Below, one piece after another: positions 10,740-19,020 of a stretch of DNA of 64,000 nt. Positions within the stretch are counted from its first letter, which is position 1. Each line of letters starts with the position of its first letter. The notes beneath the pieces were generated by a model, which was given only the letters and a program-made list of their open reading frames with translations, was not told the origin of the DNA and did no database searches. The position numbers were made by a program, and so were the translations under genes. Origin of the DNA: JACVRW01 sp963813495 (GTDB taxonomy: Bacteria > Actinomycetota > Thermoleophilia > Solirubrobacterales > Thermoleophilaceae); contig CAWEZC010000010.1 of assembly GCA_963813495.1 (NCBI GenBank), positions 550,407 to 614,406 of the forward strand, given 5' to 3'.

Positions 10740-10759
10740 CGCGGGCAAGGATGCCCGCG
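10740..10759. terminator. Bidirectional hairpin between convergent genes
   Basis: CGCGGGCA and TGCCCGCG form a perfect 8-bp stem with an AGGA loop. It lies between the stops at 10690 (plus) and 10763 (minus). There is no U-tract, as is common in high-GC actinobacteria. Confidence 0.55.
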
Positions 10760-10762
10760 CAG

Positions 10763-11224
10763 CTATTCCCCAAGGACCTTGATGATCAACCGCTTGGCCC
10801 GCCCCCCGTCGAACTCGCAGTAGAACACCTGCTGCCACGGGCCCAGGTCGAGCCGTCCCTCGGTGACCGGCACGATCACCTGGTGGTGGACCAGCAGGTT
10901 CTTCAGGTGGGCGTCGCCGTTGTCCTCGCCGCCGCGGTGGTGGCGGTAGTCGCCCGGGTCGGGCAGCAGCTCCCGGGCGACCTCATTGGCCGGCTCCTTC
11001 CAGCTCGGCGGCGCGACCTTGTCCAGCCACTCGAGCATGTCCTCGTGCAGGCCCGGCTCGTCGTCGTTGATCCACACCGCCGCGGTGATGTGCATGGCCG
11101 CGACGAGTGCGAGGCCCTCGGCGATCCCGGCGTCGTCGACCGCGCTCTGGACGTCCTCGGTGATCCGGATCAGCTCCCGCCGGCCGCTGGTGTTGAAGGT
11201 CATGTACTTCGTGTTCGACTGCAT
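10763..11224 (-). CDS. YjbQ family protein (secondary thiamine-phosphate synthase-like)
   Basis: A 153-residue YjbQ/UPF0047 protein. The start MQSNTKYMTFNT, the AAMHITAAVWINDDE block, the NGDAHLKNLLVHHQ motif with conserved His residues and the closing WQQVFYCEFDGGRAKR are diagnostic. The family has weak thiamine-phosphate synthase activity in E. coli, but its main role is unsettled. It is divergent from the SDR gene with 20 bp between starts. A CATGAT sequence 8 nt before ATG could be a -10. Confidence 0.9.
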   Translation of the reverse strand: MQSNTKYMTFNTSGRRELIRITEDVQSAVDDAGIAEGLALVAAMHITAAVWINDDEPGLHEDMLEWLDKVAPPSWKEPANEVARELLPDPGDYRHHRGGEDNGDAHLKNLLVHHQVIVPVTEGRLDLGPWQQVFYCEFDGGRAKRLIIKVLGE

Positions 11225-11244
11225 TCGGCCATCATGCCGTCTCG

Positions 11245-11985
11245 ATGGAGCTGGGACTCGAAGGCAGGCTGTGTCTGGTCACGGGCGGCACGCGTGGCAT
11301 CGGCGCCGCCACCGCGCGCCTGCTGGCGGCCGAGGGCGCCCGCGCACTGAGCGTCGCCCGCAACGATGCGGACATCGAGCTGGACGTGAGCGCGACGGAC
11401 GCCGGTGAGCGCCTGCTGGCGGCATGTCCGGAGGCGCCCTGGGCGCTCGTCAACAACGCGGGCATCAGCCATGCCCGTTCGCTCGGGGAGCTCACCGACG
11501 CCGACTGGAACGAGCAGTGGGAGCTGCATGTGATGGCCCCGCTGCGGCTGACGAGCGCGCTCGCCCCCGCCATGGCCGCAGCGGGCGGGGGACGCGTGGT
11601 CAACGTGACGTCCTCCTCCGGCAAGAGGCCGTCCCAGACCCTCGACGCCGCCTACTCGGTGACCAAGGCGGCGCAGCTGTCGCTCTCACGGGTGCTGGCC
11701 GAGCGCTGGGGAGCGGAGGGCGTGCTGGTCAACTCGGTCGCTCCGGGCCCGACCGAAACGCCGCTCTGGACCGCTCCGGGCGGCCTCGCCGATGAGGTGG
11801 CCGAGCGCAGCGGCCGTTCGCGCGATGAGGTGCTGCAGGCCACCCACGCCAAGTCGCTGATCGGGCGCATGGGCACGGAGGAGGAGATCGCCGCGGCGAT
11901 CGTCTTCCTCTGCTCGCTGCAGGCCTCCAACGTGGCCGGGGCGGCCTGGACCGTGGACGGCGGCTCCACGCCCTCGATCTTCTGA
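11245..11985 (+). CDS. Short-chain dehydrogenase/reductase
   Basis: Classical SDR, 246 aa. The cofactor motif TGGTRGIG is at about 14-21, then VNNAGIS, and the catalytic Ser-Tyr-Lys in VTSSSGK and AAYSVTKAA. The C-terminus AGAAWTVDGGSTPSIF resembles 3-oxoacyl-ACP reductase/FabG-like members. No neighbour gives a substrate. It could act on any small alcohol or ketone. Confidence 0.88.
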   Translation: MELGLEGRLCLVTGGTRGIGAATARLLAAEGARALSVARNDADIELDVSATDAGERLLAACPEAPWALVNNAGISHARSLGELTDADWNEQWELHVMAPLRLTSALAPAMAAAGGGRVVNVTSSSGKRPSQTLDAAYSVTKAAQLSLSRVLAERWGAEGVLVNSVAPGPTETPLWTAPGGLADEVAERSGRSRDEVLQATHAKSLIGRMGTEEEIAAAIVFLCSLQASNVAGAAWTVDGGSTPSIF

Positions 11986-12004
11986 GCGCGTCCCCGCCGG
12001 CGCC

Positions 12005-12010
12005 TATCCT
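12005..12010 (+). promoter_or_regulatory. -10 box (TATCCT), leaderless type
   Basis: 9 nt before the GTG at 12020. Confidence 0.5.
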
Positions 12011-12019
12011 CGTCGCCCG

Positions 12020-12703
12020 GTGGCCGCCGTCCCCTACACCATTCGCCGTTCCGATCGTGCCCGTCATGCCCGCATCCTCGTCGGGGGCGATGGGGTGGAG
12101 GTGGTGGTGCCCCGGCGCTTCGCCCTGCGCGACGTCGAGGGCTTCGTGGAGGAGAAGCGCCCCTGGATCGAGCGCACCCTGCGCCGGATGCGCGAGTCGG
12201 AGGACGAGTTCCCGCCGGCCCGGCTCGAGGACGGGGGCGAGCTGCCCTACCTCGGGGACCGGCTCGCTCTGCGCGTCCGCCGCGAGCGAGGTCGCACACG
12301 GGCGCATGTGATCCGGCGCGCCGGCGAGCTGCGCGTGATCCTGCCGCTCGAAGGCGACCTCGCCGGCGCTCTCGAGGGCTGGTTTCGCCGGCGGGCGCGG
12401 GCGGAGGTCGCGGCGCGCCTCGATGCGGCGGCGGCGCGGGCCGGCAGGAGCTACACCACGCTGTCCATCCGGGGCCAGCGCACGCGCTGGGCCAGCTGCT
12501 CCTCGTCCGGCTCGATGAGCTTCAACTGGCGGCTGTTGCTGGCGCCGGCGGAGATCCTCGACTACGTGGTCGAGCACGAGGTGGCCCACCTCGAGGTCCA
12601 TGATCACTCGGAGCGCTTCTGGGCGCTGCTCGCCTCACGTAGCCCGGGCTGGCGCGAACACGAGCGCTGGCTGCGCCGGCACGGCCATGTGCTGAAGTTG
12701 TAG
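12020..12703 (+). CDS. YgjP-like M48 metallopeptidase (DUF45)
   Basis: A 227-residue DUF45/YgjP-type zinc metallopeptidase. The N-terminal half starts TIRRSDRARHARILV, typical of the family. The C-terminal catalytic part has RTRWASCSSSGSMSFNWRL and the zinc motif HEVAHLEVHDHSERFW (HExxH plus a downstream His). The GTG start has a -10 box 9 nt upstream and no ribosome site. The next gene starts 3 bp after its stop, so they are probably co-transcribed. The physiological substrate is not known. Confidence 0.88.
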   Translation: MAAVPYTIRRSDRARHARILVGGDGVEVVVPRRFALRDVEGFVEEKRPWIERTLRRMRESEDEFPPARLEDGGELPYLGDRLALRVRRERGRTRAHVIRRAGELRVILPLEGDLAGALEGWFRRRARAEVAARLDAAAARAGRSYTTLSIRGQRTRWASCSSSGSMSFNWRLLLAPAEILDYVVEHEVAHLEVHDHSERFWALLASRSPGWREHERWLRRHGHVLKL

Positions 12704-12705
12704 GC

Positions 12706-13500
12706 GTGGACCGCGTGGCGGTCAGCGGACTGGAGATCGCCTTCGAGCGGGTCGGTCACGGGCCGCCGCTCGTGCTCCTTCACGGAGCCCCTGGTGACAG
12801 CCGTCTGTGGCGCCCGCAGCTGGACGAGCTGGCGGACGAGTTCACGGTTGTCGCCTGGGACGCGCCGGGCGGCGGGCGATCGGCCGATCCCCCGGAGTCC
12901 TACCTGCTGCCCGACTTCGCGGATTGCCTGGCCGGCTTCATCGCGGCCCTGGGGCTCGGGCAACCCCACGTGCTCGGCCTGTCGTTCGGCGGAGGGCTCG
13001 CGCTCCAGCTCGTCGGCCGGCATCCGGGGCTGCCCCGCTCGCTCGTGCTGGCTGGCGCCTATGCAGGCTGGGCCGGCTCCCTGCCCGCGGAAGTGGTGAA
13101 GCAACGGCTCCGGAGCGCGTTGAGCGACTCCGAGCGCGAGCCCCGGCAGGCTGCGCTCGAGTTCAGCCAGAGCCTGTTCGACGAGTCGGTGGGCCCAGAC
13201 CTGGTCGAAGAGGTCGTCGGCATCCTGGCCGACTTCCATCCGGCCGGCTGGCGCACGATGGCACGCGCGCTCGCGGACGCCGACCTGCGCGACGTGCTGC
13301 CGAGCATCGACGTCCCGACCCTCCTGCTGTACGGCGACGCCGACCGACGGGCGCCGCTCACCGTGGCCACAGCGCTCGAGGCGGACATCCCCGGCGCGAC
13401 CCTGACCGTGCTTCCCGGAATCGGGCACATGAGCAACCTCGAGGCGCCGGACCTGTTCAACACCGAGGTGCGGAGCTTCTTGCGCTCCGTGGAGCCCTAG
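12706..13500 (+). CDS. Alpha/beta hydrolase
   Basis: A 264-residue alpha/beta-hydrolase. The oxyanion HG is in VLLHGAPGDS, the nucleophile Ser in VLGLSFGGG, an Asp in LLYGDADRRAP and the catalytic His in GIGHMSN. The order is that of haloalkane dehalogenase/esterase-like (MhpC) enzymes. It follows the DUF45 gene by 3 bp. The substrate cannot be named. Confidence 0.88.
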   Translation: MDRVAVSGLEIAFERVGHGPPLVLLHGAPGDSRLWRPQLDELADEFTVVAWDAPGGGRSADPPESYLLPDFADCLAGFIAALGLGQPHVLGLSFGGGLALQLVGRHPGLPRSLVLAGAYAGWAGSLPAEVVKQRLRSALSDSEREPRQAALEFSQSLFDESVGPDLVEEVVGILADFHPAGWRTMARALADADLRDVLPSIDVPTLLLYGDADRRAPLTVATALEADIPGATLTVLPGIGHMSNLEAPDLFNTEVRSFLRSVEP

Positions 13501-13506
13501 GGAGCC

Positions 13507-14235
13507 CTACTCCCAGCGAAAGAAGCGGACGGCCAGAAACAGCCCGGCGACCGCCCACGCGGCCACGATCGCCGCGGCGGTCCAGACGTCGGTCGACCCG
13601 CCCACGATGGCCTGCGAGAGGCCGTCGATCAAGTGCTTCAGGGGGAGCGCCTCGGCGAGGGCCAGGAGTGCATTGGGCAGCGACTCGGCGGAGTAGAAGA
13701 CGCCGGAGATGAAGATCAGCGGCAGGAAGACGGCATTGGTATAGGCCGGGGCGGCGTCCTCGTTGGGGATCAGATGTGAGAAGGCCACTCCCAGCGAGGC
13801 GAAGCAGATCACGCCCAGCGCGGTGAATGCCGCCAGCAGCAGCCAGTCCTGGGGCCAGTCGACCCCGTAGACGAGGTTCCCGATGACCACCACGAGGCCC
13901 ACCTGGAGAAAGGAGTTGAGCGCCGCTGAGCCGATCAGGCCCGCCAGGTACGCGCCCGCCGGAATCGGCGTCCCCCGGATGCGCTTCAGCACGCCCTCGT
14001 CGCGCAGCACCGTGAGGTTGAAGGCAAGTGAGGTGAAGGTGGTGGCGAGCACGCCCATGCCGGCCACGCCCGGAATGAGCACCTCCAGGACGTCGGAGTC
14101 GCCCGTGAACGCCGCGGCCACCAGCACGAGCAGCAACAGGGGCAGCAGGAAGTTGAAGAACGCCGCACTCGGGTTGCGCCAGAAGAGCTTGCGCTCGAAG
14201 CGGAACTGCTCCCAGGCGAGCCCGATGGTGCTCAC
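13507..14235 (-). CDS. ABC-2 type transporter permease
   Basis: Membrane subunit of an ABC exporter, 242 aa, six predicted TM segments, with an N-terminal amphipathic WEQFRFERKLFWRNPSAAFFNFLLPLLL typical of ABC-2/DrrB permeases. It starts GTGA overlapping the ATPase stop. It ends 7 bp from the convergent hydrolase stop. Partner ATPase is at 14232. The cargo (lipid, polymer or drug) is unknown. Confidence 0.9.
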   Translation of the reverse strand: MSTIGLAWEQFRFERKLFWRNPSAAFFNFLLPLLLLVLVAAAFTGDSDVLEVLIPGVAGMGVLATTFTSLAFNLTVLRDEGVLKRIRGTPIPAGAYLAGLIGSAALNSFLQVGLVVVIGNLVYGVDWPQDWLLLAAFTALGVICFASLGVAFSHLIPNEDAAPAYTNAVFLPLIFISGVFYSAESLPNALLALAEALPLKHLIDGLSQAIVGGSTDVWTAAAIVAAWAVAGLFLAVRFFRWE

Positions 14236-15092
14236 GCGGTGCTCGGGTCTTCCTGGGTGAGCTGCAGGTACACGTCCTCGAGGGTGGGCCGGTTCACCTC
14301 GAGCCCCTCGAGCTGCTCGCCGCGAGCGAGGGCGTCGCGCGTGAGACGGTGCAGGAGCTCGGTGGCGTCGTCGGTCTGGAGCTCGACGCGGTGGCCGTCG
14401 GAGAGGTAGGAGACGCGGTAGTGGGCATTCCCTGGCGTTAGCCGGTCGGGCGGCCCCTCGGCCACGAAGCGGCCGTCCTTGACGATCGCCACCCGGTCCG
14501 AGAGGGCCTGGGCCTCGTCGAGATAGTGGGTGGTGAGGAGGACGGTCTTGCCGAGCTCCTTGAGCTTGGTCACCACTCCCCAGGCCGCGCGCCGGGCCGC
14601 GGGGTCGAAGCCCGTGGTGGGCTCGTCAAGGAAGACGAGCTCCGGGTCGCCCACCAGGGCGAGGGCCAGGTCGAGGCGGCGCCGCTGACCTCCGGACAGG
14701 CTGTTGGTGCGGGCGTCTGCTTTGTCCTCGAGCCCCACGAGCGAAATCGTCTCTGCCGCGCCGCGCGGCTCGGCGTAGGCCTTGGCAAAGTGCTCGACCG
14801 CCTCCCTGACGGTCACGCGGGGGTAGAACCCGCAGCTCTGCAGGACGATGCCCACACGCTGCTGAAGATCGCGCCGGCGCTCCTGGGGATCGTGCCCCAG
14901 CACTCTCACCTCGCCGCCCGAGCGCTGACGGTAGCCCTCGAGGATCTCCACCGTGGTCGTCTTGCCCGCGCCGTTGGGCCCCAGGAGGCCGAACACCTCG
15001 CCGCGCTCGACCGAGAAGGAGAGGCCGCGCACGGCTTCGACGGGGCCGTACGACTTGTGCAGGTCTGAGACCTCGATGGCGGGGGCGGGCAC
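14232..15092 (-). CDS. ABC-2 exporter ATP-binding protein
   Basis: ATPase of a DrrA/CcmA-like exporter, about 286 aa. Walker A GPNGAGKTTT, signature LSGGQRRRLDLA, Walker B LVFLDEPTTGFD, H-loop LTTHYLDEAQ. The C-terminal extension LTQEDPSTA ends at the permease start. The GTG at 15092 (VPAPAIEVSDLHKSYG) was taken because it lies 26 nt past the enoyl-CoA hydratase stop. The frame is open 70 nt further into that gene, so the start is uncertain. Confidence 0.88.
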   Translation of the reverse strand: MPAPAIEVSDLHKSYGPVEAVRGLSFSVERGEVFGLLGPNGAGKTTTVEILEGYRQRSGGEVRVLGHDPQERRRDLQQRVGIVLQSCGFYPRVTVREAVEHFAKAYAEPRGAAETISLVGLEDKADARTNSLSGGQRRRLDLALALVGDPELVFLDEPTTGFDPAARRAAWGVVTKLKELGKTVLLTTHYLDEAQALSDRVAIVKDGRFVAEGPPDRLTPGNAHYRVSYLSDGHRVELQTDDATELLHRLTRDALARGEQLEGLEVNRPTLEDVYLQLTQEDPSTA

Positions 15093-15117
15093 GGGAAAAG
15101 AGTCTGGCAGGGGTGGG

Positions 15118-15882
15118 TCAGGCGCCCGCGCCGGCGCCGCCCCGGCCTTCGCCGCCGGCAAAGCGCGCGGCGCCCCGCCAGGCGGTCTCGAGGGTGGGCT
15201 GCCCGTTGCGGGCCTCCATCGCCAGGCCCTCGGCGAAGGTCAGGCCGACGCCCTCGATCGCTGCGCGCCGGTCGGCGAGCATCGTGTCCTGGGGAAAGCG
15301 CGCAAGCGCCTCGGCGATCTCGAGAGAGCGTTCGAGGTGGCGCCCGGCGGGCACGAGCTCGGTCAGGAGGCCCATTGCGAGCGCCTCCTGCGCGTCGATG
15401 ATGCGGCCGGTCAGGATCAGGTCGAGTGCCCGGCCCAGGCCGACGATCCGGGGCAGCCTCTGCGTGCCCCCGTCGATCAGCGGCACGCCCCAGCGGCGCT
15501 CCGGAAAACCCAGCTGCGACTCGCCTGTGGCGACGCGCAGGTCGCACCACAGCGCGAGCTCGAGGCCGCCGGCAAGGCACCAGCCCGAGATCGCCGCGAT
15601 CGTGGGCTTGGAGGAGATCACCCTGCTCATCCCCAGCGGGCCACGGGGGTCGTCCAGGCGCGGCCCGAAGCTCTCGATCGCCTTGAGGTCGGCGCCGGCG
15701 CAGAAGGCCACCCCCCCCGCCCCGGTGAAGATCAGCACGCGCGCTTCGTCGTCGGCTTCGAAGTGTTCGTAGGCCTCGGCCAGGAGCGCCGCGGTGCGGC
15801 CGTCGATGGCGTTGCGCCGCTCCTGACGGTCGAGGGTGACCAGGGCGGCGGCGCCCTGGCGCTCGTAGGTCACGGGCTCCAT
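15118..15882 (-). CDS. Enoyl-CoA hydratase/isomerase family protein
   Basis: Crotonase-fold protein, 254 aa. It begins MEPVTYERQGAAALVTLDR. The oxyanion-hole segments are FCAGADLKAIES and SGWCLAGGLELALWCD. A Glu in LGFPERRWGVPL fits the catalytic position of hydratases. The ATG at 15882 has GAAAGGG upstream. It is the first gene of a minus-strand set with the ABC-2 exporter, but no functional link is evident. Substrate unknown. Confidence 0.9.
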   Translation of the reverse strand: MEPVTYERQGAAALVTLDRQERRNAIDGRTAALLAEAYEHFEADDEARVLIFTGAGGVAFCAGADLKAIESFGPRLDDPRGPLGMSRVISSKPTIAAISGWCLAGGLELALWCDLRVATGESQLGFPERRWGVPLIDGGTQRLPRIVGLGRALDLILTGRIIDAQEALAMGLLTELVPAGRHLERSLEIAEALARFPQDTMLADRRAAIEGVGLTFAEGLAMEARNGQPTLETAWRGAARFAGGEGRGGAGAGA

Positions 15883-15966
15883 GCGCCGAACCCTTTCAGT
15901 TCTCAGCCTGTTCACACGAGGCCGGCAGGGAAGGGCGAGTATCCCCGCTGCAGATCCCTCCTCGCT

Positions 15967-15994
15967 CGTGGCCCCGGTCCCCGCCGGGGCCACG
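15967..15994 (-). terminator. Strong hairpin after small membrane protein gene
   Basis: CGTGGCCCCGG and CCGGGGCCACG form a perfect 11-bp stem with a 6-nt loop, downstream (minus strand) of the stop at 16042. No U-tract follows. Confidence 0.6.
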
Positions 15995-16041
15995 GCTGTT
16001 ATTGGGGCTCGCGGGGCGCCGCCCGCTCGCCGTCCGGGGGC

Positions 16042-16287
16042 CTACCAGCCGACGCGCTTGCGCAGCTCGAGAGCCTTGCGCGCTTCCTTGCGCCGCTCGA
16101 GCCGGGCCTGGATGGCAGACATGACGACGACGAAGATCGCGAAGAAGGCGACCACCCCGAGCGAGAAGAACGTGACGAGCTTGTCGTCGGTCTCGCCCAG
16201 CAGTCCTTCGCCGTTGTCGCCCGCAAACGCGGGTGCGGCCAGGACCAGCGAGGTGACCAGCACGACGATGGGGGCGAGGCGGCGCAT
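16042..16287 (-). CDS. Small membrane protein with signal peptide
   Basis: An 81-residue protein: signal peptide (RRLAPIVVLVTSLVLAAPAFA), a short extracellular loop, one TM helix (TFFSLGVVAFFAIFVVVMSAI) and a basic cytoplasmic tail (RLERRKEARKALELRKRVGW). The ATG at 16287 was chosen because TATCGT ends 10 nt before it (leaderless). An ATG at 16296 would overlap the region expected to be untranscribed. No family is recognised. It is divergent from uppP, 139 bp away. Confidence 0.7.
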   Translation of the reverse strand: MRRLAPIVVLVTSLVLAAPAFAGDNGEGLLGETDDKLVTFFSLGVVAFFAIFVVVMSAIQARLERRKEARKALELRKRVGW

Positions 16288-16297
16288 CGGGCCCATA

Positions 16298-16303
16298 ACG
16301 ATA
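16298..16303 (-). promoter_or_regulatory. -10 box (TATCGT) for small membrane protein
   Basis: 10 nt before the ATG at 16287. Confidence 0.5.
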
Positions 16304-16411
16304 CCCTGTCGCCCGCCCGTGCCCGAGTCCTTTGCCTGCACCGTCGAGAGCCCGCATGAAGTGATCGAGGCCTCAGGGCCGCGGGTCGGCGAAGTGTCCG
16401 AGTCCGCTCAC

Positions 16412-16417
16412 TAGGGT
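16412..16417 (+). promoter_or_regulatory. -10 box (TAGGGT) for uppP
   Basis: 9 nt before the GTG at 16427; leaderless type. Confidence 0.5.
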
Positions 16418-16426
16418 TGCGCGGTC

Positions 16427-17251
16427 GTGTCGCTCCTCGAGGCCATCGTCCTCGGGATCGCCCAGGGCCTCACCGAGTTCCTGCCGATCTCGAGCACCGG
16501 ACACCTGCGCATAATTCCCGCCTTCGCCGGCTGGGAGGATCCGGGCGCTGCCTTCACCGCTGTGACCCAGCTGGGGACCATGGCTGCGGTGTTGCTGTAC
16601 TTCCGCCAGGACCTGGCCCGGATCGCTCGAGCCTGGCTGCGTTCGCTGCGCGATCCCTCGGTCCGCGGCACGCTCGATGCGAGGCTCGGCTGGTACATCC
16701 TGCTCGGCACGATCCCCATCGGGATCTTCGGGCTGGTGTTCAAGGACCAGATCGAGACCGGTGCCCGCGACCTGTACCTGATCGGTATCGCGCTGATCCT
16801 GCTCGGACTGGTTCTGCTGGCCGCCGACCGCATGAGCCGGCGCGACCGCGCGATCGAGCAGATCACGGCGCGCGACGGGGTAATCATGGGATTCGCACAG
16901 GCGCTGGCCCTGATTCCCGGGGTCTCGCGCTCCGGTTCCACGATCACGGCAGGGCTGTTCCTGAACTTCGACCGCACCGCGGCGGCCCGTTTTTCGTTTC
17001 TGCTCTCGATCCCCGCGGTGGTGCTGAGCGGGCTGCTCGAACTGGGCTCCATCGCGAGTGGAGAGGAGGGACAGCAGGTGGGAACGGCCGAGCTCGTGGT
17101 GGCCACGCTGCTGGCCTTCGTGACCGGCTACGCGACGATCGCCTTCCTGCTGCGCTGGTTGACCAGCCACTCGATGACCATTTTCGTCGTCTACCGAGTG
17201 GCGCTCGGGGTGCTGGTGCTGGTGCTCGTCAGCACCGGGACGATTCGCTAA
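16427..17251 (+). CDS. uppP: Undecaprenyl-diphosphatase UppP (BacA)
   Basis: Integral membrane phosphatase that recycles undecaprenyl pyrophosphate, the lipid carrier of cell-wall synthesis; overproduction gives bacitracin resistance. 274 aa. Diagnostic motifs are the Glu-rich IAQGLTEFLPISSTGHL near the N-terminus and ALIPGVSRSGSTITAGL in the second repeat. Several TM helices follow. The GTG start is leaderless. A small membrane gene follows 22 bp later with its own -10 box. Confidence 0.97.
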   Translation: MSLLEAIVLGIAQGLTEFLPISSTGHLRIIPAFAGWEDPGAAFTAVTQLGTMAAVLLYFRQDLARIARAWLRSLRDPSVRGTLDARLGWYILLGTIPIGIFGLVFKDQIETGARDLYLIGIALILLGLVLLAADRMSRRDRAIEQITARDGVIMGFAQALALIPGVSRSGSTITAGLFLNFDRTAAARFSFLLSIPAVVLSGLLELGSIASGEEGQQVGTAELVVATLLAFVTGYATIAFLLRWLTSHSMTIFVVYRVALGVLVLVLVSTGTIR

Positions 17252-17260
17252 GGCGCCAGA

Positions 17261-17266
17261 TAGCCT
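17261..17266 (+). promoter_or_regulatory. -10 box (TAGCCT), leaderless type
   Basis: 7 nt before the GTG at 17274. Confidence 0.45.
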
Positions 17267-17273
17267 TGCCGGT

Positions 17274-17630
17274 GTGCAGTTCGCCTGGAAGCTCGGCGTC
17301 GTTGCGCTCATCGCGCTGGCGCTCACAGTGCTGCCCGGTGGCGGGAACGCTCTCGACGTCGTGCTCACGCTGCTGACGATCACGTTCTTCGCGGCGATCG
17401 CCTTTCTCGTCTACCGGCTCCATCGCCAGTACCGCCTGGACCTCGACTCGCTCGCGCCCAACCTGCGCTTCGCCCTCTACGGGTCGCTCGCCCTCGCTGT
17501 TCTGACCTTCACCGCGACGAATCGCCTGTTCGATGCCGGCGGCGCCGGTGTCCTGCTGTGGTTCGCCCTGCTCGCTCTGGCTTCCTACGGGCTCTTCTGG
17601 GCTTGGACTAGGTACCGACAAAACACGTAG
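17274..17630 (+). CDS. Small four-helix membrane protein, unknown
   Basis: A 118-residue protein with about four hydrophobic helices (WKLGVVALIALALTVLP, VVLTLLTITFFAAIAFLVYRL, FALYGSLALAVLTFTA, LLWFALLALASYGLFWAW) and a basic tail. No known family is recognised. It may be co-expressed with uppP, but it has its own -10 box. Confidence 0.75.
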   Translation: MQFAWKLGVVALIALALTVLPGGGNALDVVLTLLTITFFAAIAFLVYRLHRQYRLDLDSLAPNLRFALYGSLALAVLTFTATNRLFDAGGAGVLLWFALLALASYGLFWAWTRYRQNT

Positions 17631-17755
17631 TACCGCCGCGTCCGGACCCACACGACGTGGGCTTCTTCGGTGACCCGGGTAATCCCTGACGAGCGTCTTA
17701 GAGAGACGTTCTTGGGCGGCCCGTTGGACCCAGTTCTGGGGACTTCGGGTCGTTC

Positions 17756-17780
17756 CTCGTATAGGTGGTTTCTCGTATAG
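17756..17780. repeat. Direct repeat CTCGTATAG upstream of DUF2294 gene
   Basis: CTCGTATAG occurs at 17756-17764 and 17772-17780, 16 bp apart. The second copy overlaps TAGCCT, a likely -10 box 12 nt before ATG 17796. It could be an activator or repressor site. Confidence 0.4.
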
Positions 17781-17795
17781 CCTCCGGTCCGGCCC

Positions 17796-18173
17796 ATGGA
17801 CAACGCAACCCCACCACCCACGGCGCGCGGGGAGGTCGGCGGGCGTCTCGCAAGCGCGGTGGTCCGGTGGTACCGCGACCGCTTCGGCCGGGGACCGACT
17901 AGAGCGAAGGCGTACGTTCACGACCAGTTCGCCGTTGTAGTCCTCGGTGATGTGCAAACTGAGGTCGAGCGGTCGCTCGTCGCGGGCGGGGAGGTCGACT
18001 CTGTTGAACTGCTCCGCCGCAGGATCCGGCAGTTGTTCGCCGACGAGATCAAAGCGATCGTCGAGGAGGTCGTGGGAGCGAAGGTCTCCGCGATGCTCGG
18101 CGATCACAACGCGGTCTCAAACACCACTGTGATCGCGTTCCTGCTGGAACGGACGTCGCCTCAGGACGTCTAG
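17796..18173 (+). CDS. DUF2294 domain protein
   Basis: A 125-residue DUF2294-type protein. Recognisable segments are VVRWYRDRFGRGPTRAKAYV, VVLGDVQTEVERSLVAGGE and IVEEVVGAKVSAMLGDHN with a closing VIAFLLERTS. The family is widespread in actinobacteria and Bacillales and its function is not established. The ATG follows TAGCCT at 17778-17783. It stands at the left edge of the accessory region and is intact. Confidence 0.75.
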   Translation: MDNATPPPTARGEVGGRLASAVVRWYRDRFGRGPTRAKAYVHDQFAVVVLGDVQTEVERSLVAGGEVDSVELLRRRIRQLFADEIKAIVEEVVGAKVSAMLGDHNAVSNTTVIAFLLERTSPQDV

Positions 18174-18332
18174 GGACGGAGCCGGGTGAGCCAGCCTCGG
18201 TGCGTACCTCGGGCGGTCGGGCGTCGCCGTAGCGGACCGGGGTTGCCGGGTCGCGCGGTCACCGATTTGGCGATCCGCTGGCAGGCCAGCCAAGGGTGAG
18301 CCGCAGCCCCAGCCGGTTCCGACGTCGGGCCA

Positions 18333-18658
18333 TCAGAAGCCGTGCCCCGGCGAGTGCTCCACCGGCCGGTCATCGTCGAGCCCGAGCGCCCTCAGCGCGC
18401 GCAGCATCAGGATGCTCTGATCCCGCTCGATGACCACCGCCGGATGCGTCTTCGGGGTGTCGCCCTGGCCGAGCACCGTGAGCCCCTCGGCGGCCACCTG
18501 GGCGCGCGCAGTCACCTGCCGGTCGAGCGCCACGGAGGCGGACTCCAGGATGGCCAGGTGGTGGGCCTCGACGTCGAAGGCCTCGACGGTGCGCCGCCAG
18601 AGCGCCCGCCCCTCGGCGAGCGGATCGCGGTGACGTTCCCCGCGGCGGACTGGCTCAT
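18333..18658 (-). pseudogene. Phage terminase small subunit (P27-like), frameshifted remnant
   Basis: Minus strand. An ATG at 18658 with TAGGGT 6 nt upstream starts MSQSAAGNVTA. A one-base shift then gives DPLAEGRALWRRTVEAFD, EAHHLAILESASVALDRQ, AEGLTVLGQGDTPKTHPAVV and IERDQSILMLRALRALGLDD. The tail pattern (Leu-Asp-Arg helix, TPKTHPAV, RDQSILMLRALRALGL) matches the P27/small terminase family of phages, which recognises phage DNA for packaging. The next reading frame begins TGATGG at the stop, as in a phage operon, but it dies after 24 codons. No large terminase follows. Confidence 0.6.
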
Positions 18659-18670
18659 GGCCTGACCCTA

Positions 18671-18986
18671 GTCGCGAAACCGGCCCGAACCAGTTTGGAA
18701 ACGATGCCGTATTCGTGCGCGCGCCTGGGGCGGGCGTGGGGCTACGTGGTCTGGGGGTCCATACCCAGGGTGGCGTTGGCCTGCGTGCGGGCTCACGTCG
18801 AGGTCTCTCGATCGTCGCACCACATGGACGCTCGGACCGCCTGCGCCGATGCTGAAGCCCCGGGACGGGCGAGCCAAGCGCCGTCAGCTTGAGTCGGCGG
18901 CGTCTGCGATGTCTTGGTGGCTATGGCGCATAGTCGAGCGACGGCGGTCGGACGCGGCAGGCTTGCCCAGGGTCTTGCCGTCCGGT
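18671..18986. other. Gap without recognisable gene
   Basis: No frame with a plausible start, codon use or family match on either strand. A few short open frames exist but look random. Confidence 0.5.
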
Positions 18987-18992
18987 TAGGGT
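18963..18992 (+). promoter_or_regulatory. Promoter of secreted protein gene
   Basis: TTGCCC (18963-18968), an 18-bp spacer and TAGGGT (18987-18992). The leader is about 20 nt and includes AAGGAG before GTG 19021. Confidence 0.5.
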
Positions 18993-19020
18993 CGCACGAC
19001 CCGACCGAAGGAGCCTGGCC

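Noticed and set aside
17631..17755. Small dyads (CCCAC-N5-GTGGG, CGTCT-N5-AGACG) after the small membrane gene
   Set aside because: Stems of 5 bp are too weak in a high-GC genome to call a terminator.
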